A stretch of 47,205 nucleotides of DNA, taken from Ideonella sp. B508-1 (GTDB lineage: Bacteria > Pseudomonadota > Gammaproteobacteria > Burkholderiales > Burkholderiaceae_C). The notes under the pieces were generated by a model, which was given only the letters and a program-made list of their open reading frames with translations, did not search any database and was not told where the DNA came from. The stretch is from assembly GCF_000333615.1 (NCBI RefSeq), contig NZ_BADL01000543.1:1-47205 (forward strand). The letters are read 5' to 3'. Shown piece after piece: positions 17,636 through 25,529 of this stretch. The position numbers were made by a program, and so were the translations under genes. The number at the start of each line of letters is the position of its first letter. The first letter of the stretch is position 1.

Positions 17636-17860
17636 ATGCCCCAGGTCAGCTCCCCCTCCGTGCAGATCGCCTGTCTGCGCGGCATCCACCCCGGCCCGAG
17701 CGGGGCCGAAGCCGTGCTGGCCCTGTCGGGCTGGCAGTTCCTGCGCCTGCCGCTCACACCCGGCGAGGCCGCGCGCTGGCGCCCCCGCGTGGGGCAGGCC
17801 GTGCAGGTCGATCTGGACGCCCGCCAGATGAGCAGCGTGCAGGAGCCGCACCATGGCTGA
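17636..17860 (+). CDS. Unknown 74-residue protein, first gene of the sigma-54/ModE operon
   Basis: I do not recognise this protein. The ATG at 17636 follows an AAGGAGG ribosome binding site at optimal distance, the strongest in the window, which argues that the small gene is real. The sequence has no membrane helix or metal-cluster motif. It contains the strings CLRGIHPGPSG and LSGWQFLRLPLTPGEAARW and reads like a small beta-rich domain. It overlaps the next gene by 8 bases. Placement directly behind a sigma-54 promoter and ModE-type operator suggests a role under nitrogen-fixing, molybdate-limited conditions. Confidence 0.75.
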   Translation: MPQVSSPSVQIACLRGIHPGPSGAEAVLALSGWQFLRLPLTPGEAARWRPRVGQAVQVDLDARQMSSVQEPHHG

Positions 17861-18224
17861 AGCCGCCATCGACCCCCTGGCCTGGCTGGACGAGCTGCCC
17901 GCGGACTATGCGGTGCAGGTGGTGCCGCCCATCCGCTACGAAAGCCACGAAGACGGCCTGGCACATGCCCGCATGGTGGTGGGGCTGGATGCGCAGGGCC
18001 AGCGCTGCTACCTGCGCCACACCCACACCGTGACCGAGGACCGCTTCGACATCGACGAGTTCCCGCTGGAGGTGGCGGTGCTGCGCGAGCGGCGCATCGC
18101 CTGGCGCCTGGCCGACGGCCAGTGGCTGACGCTGCTGGACCGGGTGGACCGCCTGGACAGCTGCCGCCCCCGGGTGGTGCGCGAGGGCCCGCACCCGGCC
18201 CCCAGCCCGCTGCCCTCGGCCTGA
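17853..18224 (+). CDS. Unknown 123-residue protein, second gene of the sigma-54/ModE operon
   Basis: I do not recognise this family. The protein is soluble and acidic. A tryptophan-containing helix (DPLAWLDELPADYAVQV) is followed by alternating strands such as HARMVVGLDAQGQRCYLRH and a histidine-containing turn (RHTHTV). The last 15 residues are Pro-rich. It overlaps gene 1 of the operon by 8 bases, which suggests coupled translation. No catalytic motif can be named. The context suggests a role near molybdenum supply or nitrogenase, but that is inference from position only. Confidence 0.75.
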   Translation: MAEAAIDPLAWLDELPADYAVQVVPPIRYESHEDGLAHARMVVGLDAQGQRCYLRHTHTVTEDRFDIDEFPLEVAVLRERRIAWRLADGQWLTLLDRVDRLDSCRPRVVREGPHPAPSPLPSA

Positions 18225-18274
18225 CATCCGCCCCCAAGCCGACAAACCCGACAACGGCGACACCCGCCCCCCCG

Positions 18275-18871
18275 ATGGCCTCCCAGTTCCCACCCGAGCT
18301 CCCCGCGCCTGCGCGCTGGCAGCCCTGCGACCACGCCTGCCAGCGCACCTTGCGCTGGCCGGTGCGGCAGGACGCCACCCTGCTGCCGGAAGGGGACGGC
18401 CCCGCCCTGCCCCCGCCGGCAGCCCTGCCCGAGGTGCCACCGCCGGCCCACAGCGTGCTGGCCCTGTGCGGCGAGGCGGGCATCCGCCGCCTGGTGCACC
18501 GCCACATGACCCGTTTGCGGCTGACCCCCTTGCTGGCCGAGGTGCAGGATTGCTTCGACTGCGTGGCCGACCGGGTGGCCGACTTCGTGATCGAGTCCTG
18601 CGGCGGCCCGCTGTACTACAGCCAGCACCACAGCCGCCTGCAGGCCGGCGGCGGGCTGCCGGTGCTGCTGGACGAGGTGGGGCGCGAGATCTGGCTGGTG
18701 CAGCTCTGGCACAGCTTCGACGATGTGGGCTGGCCACGCGGCCTGCGGGCCGATCTGTGGCGCTGGGCCGAGCCCTTGTCGCTGCACCTGCTGGCGCCCC
18801 GGGCCCGGCGTGCACCGCTGCGGCGCTACCCCTTCGAGGAGGTGCGGGCCTGGTTCCGCGCGTCGGCCTGA
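18275..18871 (+). CDS. Truncated-haemoglobin-like protein without the usual proximal histidine
   Basis: The 198-residue protein has a Pro-rich N-terminus of about 60 residues, then a segment that follows the truncated-globin pattern: GEAGIRRLVHRHM (helix A/B), CGGPLYYSQHHSR (E/F loop) and LPVLLDEVGREIWLVQLW (F/G helices with the conserved Trp140). Aligned to the canonical globin at 39913, the proximal haem histidine falls on Gly127, within a GGG run. His118 and His119 are the nearest alternatives. It may not bind haem, or may bind it differently. It is the third gene of the operon, starting 50 bases after gene 2. It converges with modD, with 6 bases between the stops. The globin assignment is by pattern only. 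Confidence 0.6.
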   Translation: MASQFPPELPAPARWQPCDHACQRTLRWPVRQDATLLPEGDGPALPPPAALPEVPPPAHSVLALCGEAGIRRLVHRHMTRLRLTPLLAEVQDCFDCVADRVADFVIESCGGPLYYSQHHSRLQAGGGLPVLLDEVGREIWLVQLWHSFDDVGWPRGLRADLWRWAEPLSLHLLAPRARRAPLRRYPFEEVRAWFRASA

Positions 18872-18877
18872 GTGGCC

Positions 18878-19768
18878 TCAGGCCACGTCGACCGGGCCGA
18901 TGCGCACCTGCACCTCGGCCGGCGGCGCGAAGTACGGTGCCGAGCTGACCAGCAGGTCGGCACCAGCGCGGGCATAAGCCAGGGCATTGCCCCGGTTCAC
19001 GCCGCCGGCCGGCGCCAGGCGCGGGGCCAGGCCCTCGGCCCGCAGGGCCCGGTGCAGCCGGGCCACCGCCTCGGGCGTGAAGCGTTCGAGCTGCAGCACC
19101 TCCACGCCCAACCGGGCCAGGGCCAGCGCCTCGTCCTCATCCCCGGTCTCCACCACCAGGCGCTTTTCCGGCTGCTGATGGCGCAGGGCCTGCAGGCGCG
19201 CGGCCACCTCGCCGGCCGGCAGCAAGGCCCGGTGCTCCGGGAAGACCAGCAGCGTCTCGGACAGGCCTAGCCGGTGCATCACGGCGCCGCCGGCCTCGAT
19301 GGCCTGGGCCGCCCACCAGTGGGTGCCCGGCGGGGCCTTGCGGGTGCAGGCCACGGCGGTGTGCAGGCCCTCGGCCCGCAGCACCTCGACGATGGCGGCC
19401 GCGCCGCGGGCCATGCCGCTGGCGGCCTCCACCAGGTTCTGGGCCACCTTCCAGCCCAGCAGCACGCCCTCGGCCGGCCCCTGTCCGGCCAGCAGCGGCG
19501 CGCCATCGTCCACCCGGGCGCCGCTGGCCACGGCGGGCTGGGCGGCCACGCCGCAAAGCTGCAGCAGGCGGGTGGCGGCCTCGATGCCGGCCACCACGCC
19601 CGCGCCACGCGCCTGGAAGCGGATCTGGGCCGCGCATCCCGTCAGGCCCAGGGCGCGGGTGCTGAGGTCGCCATGGGGGGCGTCCTCGCGCAGCAGGGCG
19701 CGCAGGCGCTCATCTTCCAGGCCACCCGCCCAGGGGCCGCTCAGAGCAGGCTGCAGGGCGGGGCTCAT
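18878..19768 (-). CDS. modD: ModD, quinolinate-phosphoribosyltransferase-like molybdenum-locus protein
   Basis: ModD proteins share the fold of nicotinate-nucleotide pyrophosphorylase (NadC) but sit in molybdate transport operons, where their reaction is unproven. The 296-residue protein shows the family order: LLREDAPHGDLSTRALG, RFQARGAGVVAGIE, NLVEAASGMA, ACTRKAPPGTHWW and the barrel end APAGGVNRGNALAYARAGADLLVSSAP (described in parts). It is the last gene of modB-A-C-D and overlaps modC by 4 bases. Location in this operon distinguishes it from housekeeping NadC. Confidence 0.9.
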   Translation of the reverse strand: MSPALQPALSGPWAGGLEDERLRALLREDAPHGDLSTRALGLTGCAAQIRFQARGAGVVAGIEAATRLLQLCGVAAQPAVASGARVDDGAPLLAGQGPAEGVLLGWKVAQNLVEAASGMARGAAAIVEVLRAEGLHTAVACTRKAPPGTHWWAAQAIEAGGAVMHRLGLSETLLVFPEHRALLPAGEVAARLQALRHQQPEKRLVVETGDEDEALALARLGVEVLQLERFTPEAVARLHRALRAEGLAPRLAPAGGVNRGNALAYARAGADLLVSSAPYFAPPAEVQVRIGPVDVA

Positions 19769-20553
19769 CCGCCCCCCGCTTGCGCCAGCAGCTGGCGCAC
19801 GGCGCGGGTGCGGTCATCCTCGACCGGCGGTGGCCGCAGGCCCAGGCCGCTGTGCAGCAGCTCCCGGCCGATGCCCCGGTGCACGTCCACCTCGCGCACC
19901 ACCCGGCCCTGCTCCAGCACGCAGGCCACATCGGCCAGGGCCAGCACGTCCTCCACGTCATGGGTGATCAGCAGCATGGGGATGCGCCAGCGCTCGCGCA
20001 CCAGGGCCAGTTCCTGGCGCAGGCTCTGCCGCAGCAGCGGGTTCAGGGCGGCGAAGGGTTCGTCCAGCAGCAGCAGCTCGGGCTCGCAGGCCAGGGCGCG
20101 GGCCAGGGCCACGCGCTGCCGCTGGCCGCCCGAGAGCGCGCCCGGCCGGGCCTGCGCCAGACCGGTCAGGCCGAAGGTCTCCAGCAGCTCCGCCACCCGC
20201 TGGGCATCGGCCGGGCGCAGCCGGCGACGACGCCAGCTGGTCAGCCCGAAGCCCACGTTCTCCTGCACGCTCAGGTGGGGAAAGAGCGCGTAGTCCTGGA
20301 ACAGATAGCCCACGCGGCGCTGGGCGGCGGGCAGGTCCACGCGCGCCCGAGCGTCGAACAGCGTGCGGCCACCGATGCGTACATGCCCGCCCTGCGGCTG
20401 GATCAGCCCGGCGATGGCCTGCAGCGTCAGCGACTTGCCCGCGCCCGAGGGGCCGAACAGCGCCAGCACCGGCGCGTCGCTGGCAAAGCGCACCGCCAGC
20501 TCGAAATGCCGGCGGCGGTCGGCCACCGCCAGCTGCAGGTCGACGTCGATCAT
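19765..20553 (-). CDS. modC: Molybdate ABC transporter ATP-binding protein ModC (short form)
   Basis: ModC powers molybdate uptake. The 262-residue protein has Walker A GPSGAGKS at about residue 34, Q-loop FQDYALFPH, signature LSGGQRQRVALARAL, Walker B LLLLDEPFAAL and the H-loop THD. Typical ModC is about 350 residues with a C-terminal Mop/TOBE molybdate-sensing domain. Here only about 50 residues follow the H-loop, so that domain is absent. It lies between modA (37-base gap) and modD (4-base overlap). Confidence 0.92.
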   Translation of the reverse strand: MIDVDLQLAVADRRRHFELAVRFASDAPVLALFGPSGAGKSLTLQAIAGLIQPQGGHVRIGGRTLFDARARVDLPAAQRRVGYLFQDYALFPHLSVQENVGFGLTSWRRRRLRPADAQRVAELLETFGLTGLAQARPGALSGGQRQRVALARALACEPELLLLDEPFAALNPLLRQSLRQELALVRERWRIPMLLITHDVEDVLALADVACVLEQGRVVREVDVHRGIGRELLHSGLGLRPPPVEDDRTRAVRQLLAQAGGG

Positions 20554-20590
20554 GCCGGGTACTGCTCCGCTTCGGTCTTGCGCGGCCAGC

Positions 20591-21370
20591 TCAGGGCTTG
20601 CCGAAGCCCGCGGCGGCGAGCACCTTCTGGGCCGGCGGGCTCAGCAGGTAGGCGGCGAACTTCTCGGTCGCGGCCTTTTGCTTGCTGTCGCTGACCAGGA
20701 TCATCGGATAGCTCACCGGCGTGTGGCCGCCGACGGTCATCACCACCTTGACCTTGTCGGCCATGATGGCCGCGTCGGTAGAGTAGACGAAACCGGCGTC
20801 CACCTCGCCGCGCGAAACATAGTCCAGCACCTGGCGCACGCTGTCGGCATAGACCAGCTTGGGCTCCAGGGCGCTCCACAGGTGCACCGACTCCAGCGAC
20901 TCCTTGGTGTAGCGGCCCACCGGCACGCTGGCGAGCTTGCCCACCGCGATGCGCTTGACGCCGCTGCCGTACAGATCGGCCAGGCCGGTCACCGGCTTCG
21001 GGTCCTGGGTCGGCAGGATCAGCACCACCGTGTTGGTGGCCAGGGTCTTGCGGGTCGGGGCATCGAAGAGCTTCTGGCCGATGCCCTTGTCCACCGTGGC
21101 CTCGTCGGCGCTGATGAAGAGGTCCACCGGCGCGCCCTGGCTGATCTGCTGCAGCAGCACCCCCGAGGCGGCGAAGTTGAACTGCAGCTTCACGCCGGGA
21201 TGGGCGGCCTCGTACTTGGCGCCCAGGTCCTTGAGCACATTGGTCATGCTGGCCGCGGCCGACACGGTCAGCTGCTGGGCCGAAGCCGCCAGACTGGACA
21301 GGCCCAGCACCATCGCCCCCAGGGCGCTCAGCAGGCTGCGGCGGCTCAGTGCGGTTTCAGGGAAGGACAT
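20591..21370 (-). CDS. modA: Molybdate-binding periplasmic protein ModA
   Basis: ModA captures molybdate for ModBC. The 259-residue protein has a twin-Arg-like signal peptide (LSRRSLLSALGAMVLG, cleavage near ASAQ). The mature domain has the ModA pattern LTVSAAASMTNVLKDLG, FNFAASGVLLQQISQGAPVD (ligand loop), LFISADEATVDK and the hinge region DAGFVYSTDA. The ATG at 21370 follows GGAGG by 8 bases. A GTG nine bases further upstream overlaps that ribosome binding site and was rejected. The gene is second in the operon, 30 bases after modB. Confidence 0.95.
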   Translation of the reverse strand: MSFPETALSRRSLLSALGAMVLGLSSLAASAQQLTVSAAASMTNVLKDLGAKYEAAHPGVKLQFNFAASGVLLQQISQGAPVDLFISADEATVDKGIGQKLFDAPTRKTLATNTVVLILPTQDPKPVTGLADLYGSGVKRIAVGKLASVPVGRYTKESLESVHLWSALEPKLVYADSVRQVLDYVSRGEVDAGFVYSTDAAIMADKVKVVMTVGGHTPVSYPMILVSDSKQKAATEKFAAYLLSPPAQKVLAAAGFGKP

Positions 21371-21400
21371 GGACAACACCTCCAGAAGTGGAAAGAAGAT

Positions 21401-22078
21401 TCAGGTCTTGCGGGCCAGCAGCCAGTTGGACAGGCCCAGCACCGTCACGGACAGCACCGAGGTGAGCAGCACCAGGGCCAGGGCGATGTCGTCCTCGCCC
21501 GCCTGCACCGCGTCGTAGATGGCCATCGACAGGGTCTGGGTCTTGCCCGGGATGGAGCCGGCCACCATCAGCGAGGCACCGAACTCGCCCATGGCGCGGG
21601 CAAAGGCCAGCAGCGTGCCGGCCACGATGCCCGGCCCGGCCAGCGGCAAGGTGACACGCAGGAAGACCGACCAGGACGACTGCCGCAAGGTGCGGGCCGC
21701 GGCTTCGAGCTGGCGGTCCACCTGGGCGAAGGCGGCGCTGGCCGACTTGAGCACCAGCGGCAGGGCCACGATGGCCGAGGCCACCACCGCCCCATGCCAG
21801 CTGAAGATGATGGAGTAGTCCAGGTGCGCGTGCAGCCAGCCGCCCAGCACACTGCGCCGGCCGGCGGCCAGCAGGATGGCGTAGCCGATCACCGTGGGGG
21901 GCAGCACCAGCGGCAGCATGCAGATGGCCTCCAGCAGGCCGCGCCCGGGCAGCCGGGTGCGGGCGAAGACCCAGCCCAGCCCCACGCCGAAGCACCAGGC
22001 CAGCGCCGTCGCCACGCCCGCCACCTTCAGCGAGAGCCAGAACGGGGCCCAGTCCAGGGCTTGTAGGGTTTGCCACAT
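21401..22078 (-). CDS. modB: Molybdate ABC transporter permease ModB
   Basis: ModB forms the membrane channel of the molybdate transporter. The 225-residue protein has about five membrane helices and the permease-ATPase coupling motif RAMGEFGASLMVAGSIPG near residue 165. The start at 22078 (MWQTLQALDW) gives the normal N-terminus. A GTG 69 bases upstream would run through the promoter and operator and was rejected. No Shine-Dalgarno motif is visible, because the ModE-type operator ends one base before the ATG. The operon order is B-A-C-D, not the common A-B-C. Confidence 0.93.
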   Translation of the reverse strand: MWQTLQALDWAPFWLSLKVAGVATALAWCFGVGLGWVFARTRLPGRGLLEAICMLPLVLPPTVIGYAILLAAGRRSVLGGWLHAHLDYSIIFSWHGAVVASAIVALPLVLKSASAAFAQVDRQLEAAARTLRQSSWSVFLRVTLPLAGPGIVAGTLLAFARAMGEFGASLMVAGSIPGKTQTLSMAIYDAVQAGEDDIALALVLLTSVLSVTVLGLSNWLLARKT

Positions 22079-22079
22079 T

Positions 22080-22103
22080 CGCTGTATTTTGACGTATATA
22101 ACG
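22080..22103 (-). promoter_or_regulatory. ModE-type operator of modBACD
   Basis: A 24-bp imperfect palindrome (plus strand: CGCTGTA ... GTATATAACG) is nearly the same as the site at 17597-17620. It lies between the sigma-54 element and the modB ATG, covering the expected transcription start and the whole short leader. Confidence 0.85.
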
Positions 22104-22110
22104 AAGATCA

Positions 22111-22126
22111 AGCAAACACCGGGCCA
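22111..22126 (-). promoter_or_regulatory. Sigma-54-like promoter of modBACD
   Basis: On the minus strand TGGCCCGGTGTTTGCT fits TGGCAC-N5-TTGCW with one mismatch and the required GG-N10-GC spacing. The start site would be near 22100. This gives the same promoter-operator order as the facing unknown operon. Confidence 0.65.
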
Positions 22127-22166
22127 AGATCGCTCGTCGTGGATCACCCGCGCTCGGTCGCGGGGC

Positions 22167-22622
22167 TCAGTGGGGATGGGCGCCGGCCGTGGCCGCTGCA
22201 GCGGTTGCCAGGGCCAGGGGCGTGGTGGTGCTGTCGTCCTCGGGCGCCTCGAAGCACTGCGCGTGGTCGGAACAGACAGCGCAGCTGGGCGACTTGCAGA
22301 TCAGGATCTCCGCCTGCTGGCAGAGCTGACGGTAGAAGAACTTCTTCCACTTCATGTCGCCGGTGTTCAGCGCCACCAGCGAGGGGAACCAGTGGCGCAG
22401 CAGGGCACCCAGCTCGCCGCGGTGGGCCAGCTGCAGGTCCTGCCAGAGGTGGTCGTCGCCCAGGCAGGCCACGGCCACCGCCTGGGCCACCAGCCAGGCC
22501 ATCTCGGCCGGGCCGGCCGCCGGGTCGGCATGGGCCAGCAGCAGGCCGCGCACGTCCTCCACCTCATCGCCCCGGCGGGCCAGGCGGTCGGCGAAGTCGG
22601 TGCGCAGTGCCGGCTGGGCCAT
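22167..22622 (-). CDS. nifQ: NifQ, molybdenum donor for FeMo-cofactor synthesis
   Basis: NifQ carries a Mo-Fe-S cluster and supplies molybdenum to NifEN/NifH during FeMo-co assembly. The 151-residue protein has the diagnostic cysteine motif C-x4-C-x2-C-x5-C (CKSPSCAVCSDHAQC) at about residues 109-123, preceded by MKWKKFFYRQLC. It is somewhat short for the family (usually 165-190), with an Ala/Thr-rich end. It is the last gene of the nifN-X-...-Q unit, 4 bases after fdxB stops. The mod operon starts just beyond it, so molybdenum uptake and use are adjacent. Confidence 0.93.
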   Translation of the reverse strand: MAQPALRTDFADRLARRGDEVEDVRGLLLAHADPAAGPAEMAWLVAQAVAVACLGDDHLWQDLQLAHRGELGALLRHWFPSLVALNTGDMKWKKFFYRQLCQQAEILICKSPSCAVCSDHAQCFEAPEDDSTTTPLALATAAAATAGAHPH

Positions 22623-22625
22623 GGC

Positions 22626-22931
22626 TCAGACCTCGGCTGCGGCGTGCGTGTAGCACTTCTTGGGGCAGATCTTCGCGCAGGCGGTGCAGCCGATGCACAG
22701 CTCCTGGTGCGCGATGGTCATCACCTTCTTCTCGTATTCCTCGTCCTCGTCATCGTCCATGTCGACGTGGATGCGTTCGCCGTCCTCGGTCAGACCGACC
22801 AGTTCCAGCACGCCACGGGGGCAGACCTTGAAGCAGCGGCCGCAGCCGATGCACTTGTCTTCGTTGAGTTCCTGCACGAAGGTGGGCGTCCATTCGGCGC
22901 CGCTGGGCAGGGTGACTTGAAAGGCGGACAT
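22626..22931 (-). CDS. fdxB: Nif-specific ferredoxin III (FdxB-type, 2x[4Fe-4S])
   Basis: This is a small electron carrier tied to nitrogen fixation. The 101-residue protein has two cluster motifs. The first is CIGCGRCFKVCPRG. The second is CIGCTACAKICPKKC, which adds a further cysteine. The motifs are separated by a very acidic insert (DMDDDEDEEYEKK) typical of the nif ferredoxin III family. The start at 22931 gives the normal MSAFQVTLPSG N-terminus. It sits between the CCE_0567-type gene and nifQ. Confidence 0.94.
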   Translation of the reverse strand: MSAFQVTLPSGAEWTPTFVQELNEDKCIGCGRCFKVCPRGVLELVGLTEDGERIHVDMDDDEDEEYEKKVMTIAHQELCIGCTACAKICPKKCYTHAAAEV

Positions 22932-22945
22932 GGTGGGGCTCCGGC

Positions 22946-23146
22946 TCAGGCGGGGGTGGCGTCGGCCAGCGCCTTGCGGGCGGCCATCAGCTTGGCGTGG
23001 GCGTCGTGGGCGGTCTGCGCCACCTCGAGGATCTTTTCCCAGTTGGTGGGCAGTTCCTCGGACAGGTCGTGCAGGTCCATCTTGGCCTGGGTGGCCTTGG
23101 CGTTGAGTTTCTTGACCTCGGCCTTGAGGGTGTCGATATCAGCCAT
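22946..23146 (-). CDS. CCE_0567 family (PF05082) nif-cluster small protein
   Basis: The 66-residue protein is almost wholly helical ([22 protein letters not shown], two parts of one coiled helix, then [22 protein letters not shown]). That agrees with the small nif-linked family whose cyanobacterial member is a metal-binding helical hairpin. The start at 23146 overlaps the end of the DUF269 gene by 8 bases; this pair is a standard neighbour set in diazotrophs. The molecular role is not established. Confidence 0.88.
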   Translation of the reverse strand: MADIDTLKAEVKKLNAKATQAKMDLHDLSEELPTNWEKILEVAQTAHDAHAKLMAARKALADATPA

Positions 23147-23627
23147 AGGTGGCCACCTCCTTGTACTTCTCGACCATGCCGACACCTTCGGCCACCAGCT
23201 TGTTGCCGGCCTCGGCGAGCTTGGCCAGGCTGGCATAGCCGAAGCGGTGCACGTCGCGCAGATAGCGGTTCACCACGATCAAGCGGCCGGTGGTGAGCAC
23301 CGCGCGGCCGAAGCCCTCGTGGCTCATCTTCATCATTGGGCTGACCATGCAGCCGGTGGCCCGTTCGATGCACAAGCCGACGGCGTTGTGGAACAGGTCC
23401 AGGCGCCAGAGGGTCTCCGGGTCTGGATCGCCCATCATCGGCAGCGCCTTGCGCTGCTCGACGGTCAGGATGTAGGGCTCCAGCAGCTTGAGATCGGGTT
23501 TGCCTTCCCAGGTGCCGTGGGTGTCCTGGGCGCGCAGCTGCTTGATCAGCTCGCGGATGAAGGGGTCCTGCTGCAGCAGGGCCTCGTCGGAGACCTCCGC
23601 GGCGGGGGTGGCGACAGCGTCGTTCAT
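23139..23627 (-). CDS. NifX-associated nitrogen fixation protein (DUF269)
   Basis: The DUF269 family is found only beside nifX in diazotrophs and its biochemical role is open. The 162-residue protein matches by sequence pattern: [73 protein letters not shown]. Its start lies 4 bases after the nifX stop, with an AGGAGTG-type ribosome binding site inside the end of nifX. It overlaps the CCE_0567-type gene. Confidence 0.93.
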   Translation of the reverse strand: MNDAVATPAAEVSDEALLQQDPFIRELIKQLRAQDTHGTWEGKPDLKLLEPYILTVEQRKALPMMGDPDPETLWRLDLFHNAVGLCIERATGCMVSPMMKMSHEGFGRAVLTTGRLIVVNRYLRDVHRFGYASLAKLAEAGNKLVAEGVGMVEKYKEVATYG

Positions 23628-23631
23628 GGGT

Positions 23632-24027
23632 TCACTCCTCGAAGTCGTGGGTCACTTCCTGGCCCTTGACCAGCGCCTTGCGCAGCCAGGGCGGCGGGGT
23701 GCCCTTGAGCACCTCCTGCAGCTTCTCCAGGATGTCCAGGATGGGTTCGGGCTGGGGCACCTTGATCGGGTGGATCTTCAGGGCCACCACGCGGGCCGCG
23801 CCACTGCCACCGATGGCGGCCACGTAGAGGATGGCGCAGTCGTGGATGGCGTCCAGCTTGGGCGCGAGCTTGTCTTCGTTGCCGTCCTCGGCCAGGTCCT
23901 CACCGAAGTGGAAGGTCTGCACGAAGCTGAAGCCCTCGGGCGTCACGTCGTAGATCGCCAGGTGCTTGGCCCAGCCGAAGTGGGCGTCGACACGCTGCTC
24001 GTCCTGGGTTGCGAAAGCCACTTTCAT
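23632..24027 (-). CDS. nifX: NifX, FeMo-cofactor precursor carrier
   Basis: NifX binds NifB-co and the VK-cluster and passes them between NifB, NifEN and apo-nitrogenase. The 131-residue protein starts [20 protein letters not shown], the canonical NifX N-terminus with the AHFG turn, followed by the dinitrogenase iron-molybdenum cofactor-binding fold ([23 protein letters not shown]). Start 24027 has a good GAGGAG ribosome binding site. It lies 31 bases after nifN. Confidence 0.95.
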   Translation of the reverse strand: MKVAFATQDEQRVDAHFGWAKHLAIYDVTPEGFSFVQTFHFGEDLAEDGNEDKLAPKLDAIHDCAILYVAAIGGSGAARVVALKIHPIKVPQPEPILDILEKLQEVLKGTPPPWLRKALVKGQEVTHDFEE

Positions 24028-24058
24028 TGCAGGCTCCTCGGGTGGATGGAATAGGGGG

Positions 24059-25492
24059 TCACACCGCCGCGTCGGCGGGGCGTGCGCGGGGGATCTGGGC
24101 CGGCACATGGGCCACGCCGGGCATGGCCGCGGCCACCTGCCCCTGGGCGGCGGCCAGCGACAGCGCCGGCAGCGGCCAGTCGTCGGCGTGGTGGTGGTGG
24201 ATCAGGTCGATGAACAGGTTGCCCAGCTCGTAGACGAAGTTGCGCGTGCCGCGGTAGCCGACATGGCAGATGTGGGCGTTGCCGATGCGGTCGAACATCG
24301 GGATGCCCAGGCGGAACAGCGGCAGGCCCAGACGCTCGGACGCCTGGCGGCCGTGCGCGTGGGTGATCAGCACATCGCAGCCGGCCGCCTTGGCCGCCAG
24401 CTCCAGGTCTTCCAGGTCACCGATCACCACCTCGTTGGCGGGCAGGCGCGCCAGCACCGGGCTCTGGGTGGTGGTGACGCAGACCGACAGCTCCACGCCC
24501 ATCTCGGCCAGGAAGCTGCCGGCGTCCCACAGCAGGTCGGGCTCGGCGCCAATGGCCACCCGCTTGTTGCCGAAGTGGAAGTGGCCGTCCAGCATCGCGT
24601 CGACCAGCTGGCTGCGCTGGCGCCGCCACTTGGCGGGCACGGGCCGGCCGGAGAGCTCGGACAAGCACTGCATCAGCGCGTCGGTGGCGGTCAGGCCGGT
24701 CAGGCGGTCGAACAGGGTGAAGGGCACACCGCAGCGCGCCTGCAGCTTCTCGGCGGCTTCGCGCATCTGCTCGCCCAGGGCCAGGCAGTGCTCGGCCGTG
24801 CCCAGGGCCTTCAACTCGGCCAGCGGGGTGCCGCCCAGCGTGGTGCCCAGCCAGTCGTCCGGGATGTGGCCGTCGAGCGAGCCGGAAACGTCCGGTGCGA
24901 TCAGCGGGGTGAGGCCGAAGGATTCGATGATCTCGCGCAGTTCCTCCAGGTCGCCCGGGGTCAGGTGGGCGCCCGGCAGCACCGCCACGCGGCCGGCCAC
25001 GGTGGGGCGTCCGGCTTCGGGCAGGTTCTTCACCAGGGCGGTGACCGCATGGGCCCAGCCGTCCTGAAAGGCCCCCACGTAATCGGGCGTGGAGACGTAG
25101 ACGATCTCGGTGTCGGCCAGCTCGGGGTGCTTCTGGCGGGCCAGCTCGATGTAGGCCTCCACATCGTCGCCCTTGGTCTCGGTCAGCCCGGTGGAGCAGA
25201 TGGCGATCAGCTGCGGCTTGGCCCGCTGGCGGATGTTGAGGATGGCCTTCTCGATGTTCTCGTAGCCACCCAGGATGGTGGTGACCTCGTTCATCGCCGT
25301 GGTCTGCAGCGGGATGGCCTCCTTGAAGTGGCGCACCAGCAGCACCAGACCGAAGGAGGTGCAGCCCTGCGAGCCGTGCATGACGGGCATGCAGCTCTGC
25401 AGGCCCATGAAGGCGTAGCTCGCGCCCAGGGGCTGGCTCATCTTCAGCGGGTTGACCGCGCACGCCTTCTTGGATTCGCTGACATGGGCCAT
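24059..25492 (-). CDS. nifN: NifN, nitrogenase cofactor scaffold subunit
   Basis: NifN pairs with NifE in the NifEN scaffold on which FeMo-co is matured. The 477-residue protein starts MAHVSESKKACAVNPLKMSQ and carries QPLGASYAF, MHGSQGCTSFG (cluster cysteine) and the Rossmann segments of the NifK/NifN family. A longer N-terminal frame was rejected because the ATG at 25492 has an AGGAG site. It is the first gene of the unit nifN-nifX-DUF269-CCE_0567-fdxB-nifQ and has its own sigma-54 promoter and NifA-like site. nifE is not directly upstream as usual: a diguanylate cyclase gene separates the two. Confidence 0.95.
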   Translation of the reverse strand: MAHVSESKKACAVNPLKMSQPLGASYAFMGLQSCMPVMHGSQGCTSFGLVLLVRHFKEAIPLQTTAMNEVTTILGGYENIEKAILNIRQRAKPQLIAICSTGLTETKGDDVEAYIELARQKHPELADTEIVYVSTPDYVGAFQDGWAHAVTALVKNLPEAGRPTVAGRVAVLPGAHLTPGDLEELREIIESFGLTPLIAPDVSGSLDGHIPDDWLGTTLGGTPLAELKALGTAEHCLALGEQMREAAEKLQARCGVPFTLFDRLTGLTATDALMQCLSELSGRPVPAKWRRQRSQLVDAMLDGHFHFGNKRVAIGAEPDLLWDAGSFLAEMGVELSVCVTTTQSPVLARLPANEVVIGDLEDLELAAKAAGCDVLITHAHGRQASERLGLPLFRLGIPMFDRIGNAHICHVGYRGTRNFVYELGNLFIDLIHHHHADDWPLPALSLAAAQGQVAAAMPGVAHVPAQIPRARPADAAV

Positions 25493-25529
25493 GGGGGCAC
25501 TCCTGCACAAGCGGGTTCAGGCGCTGCAT

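Noticed and set aside
22127..22400. NifA site for modBACD
   Set aside because: Near matches have 9- or 11-base spacers, so none was accepted.
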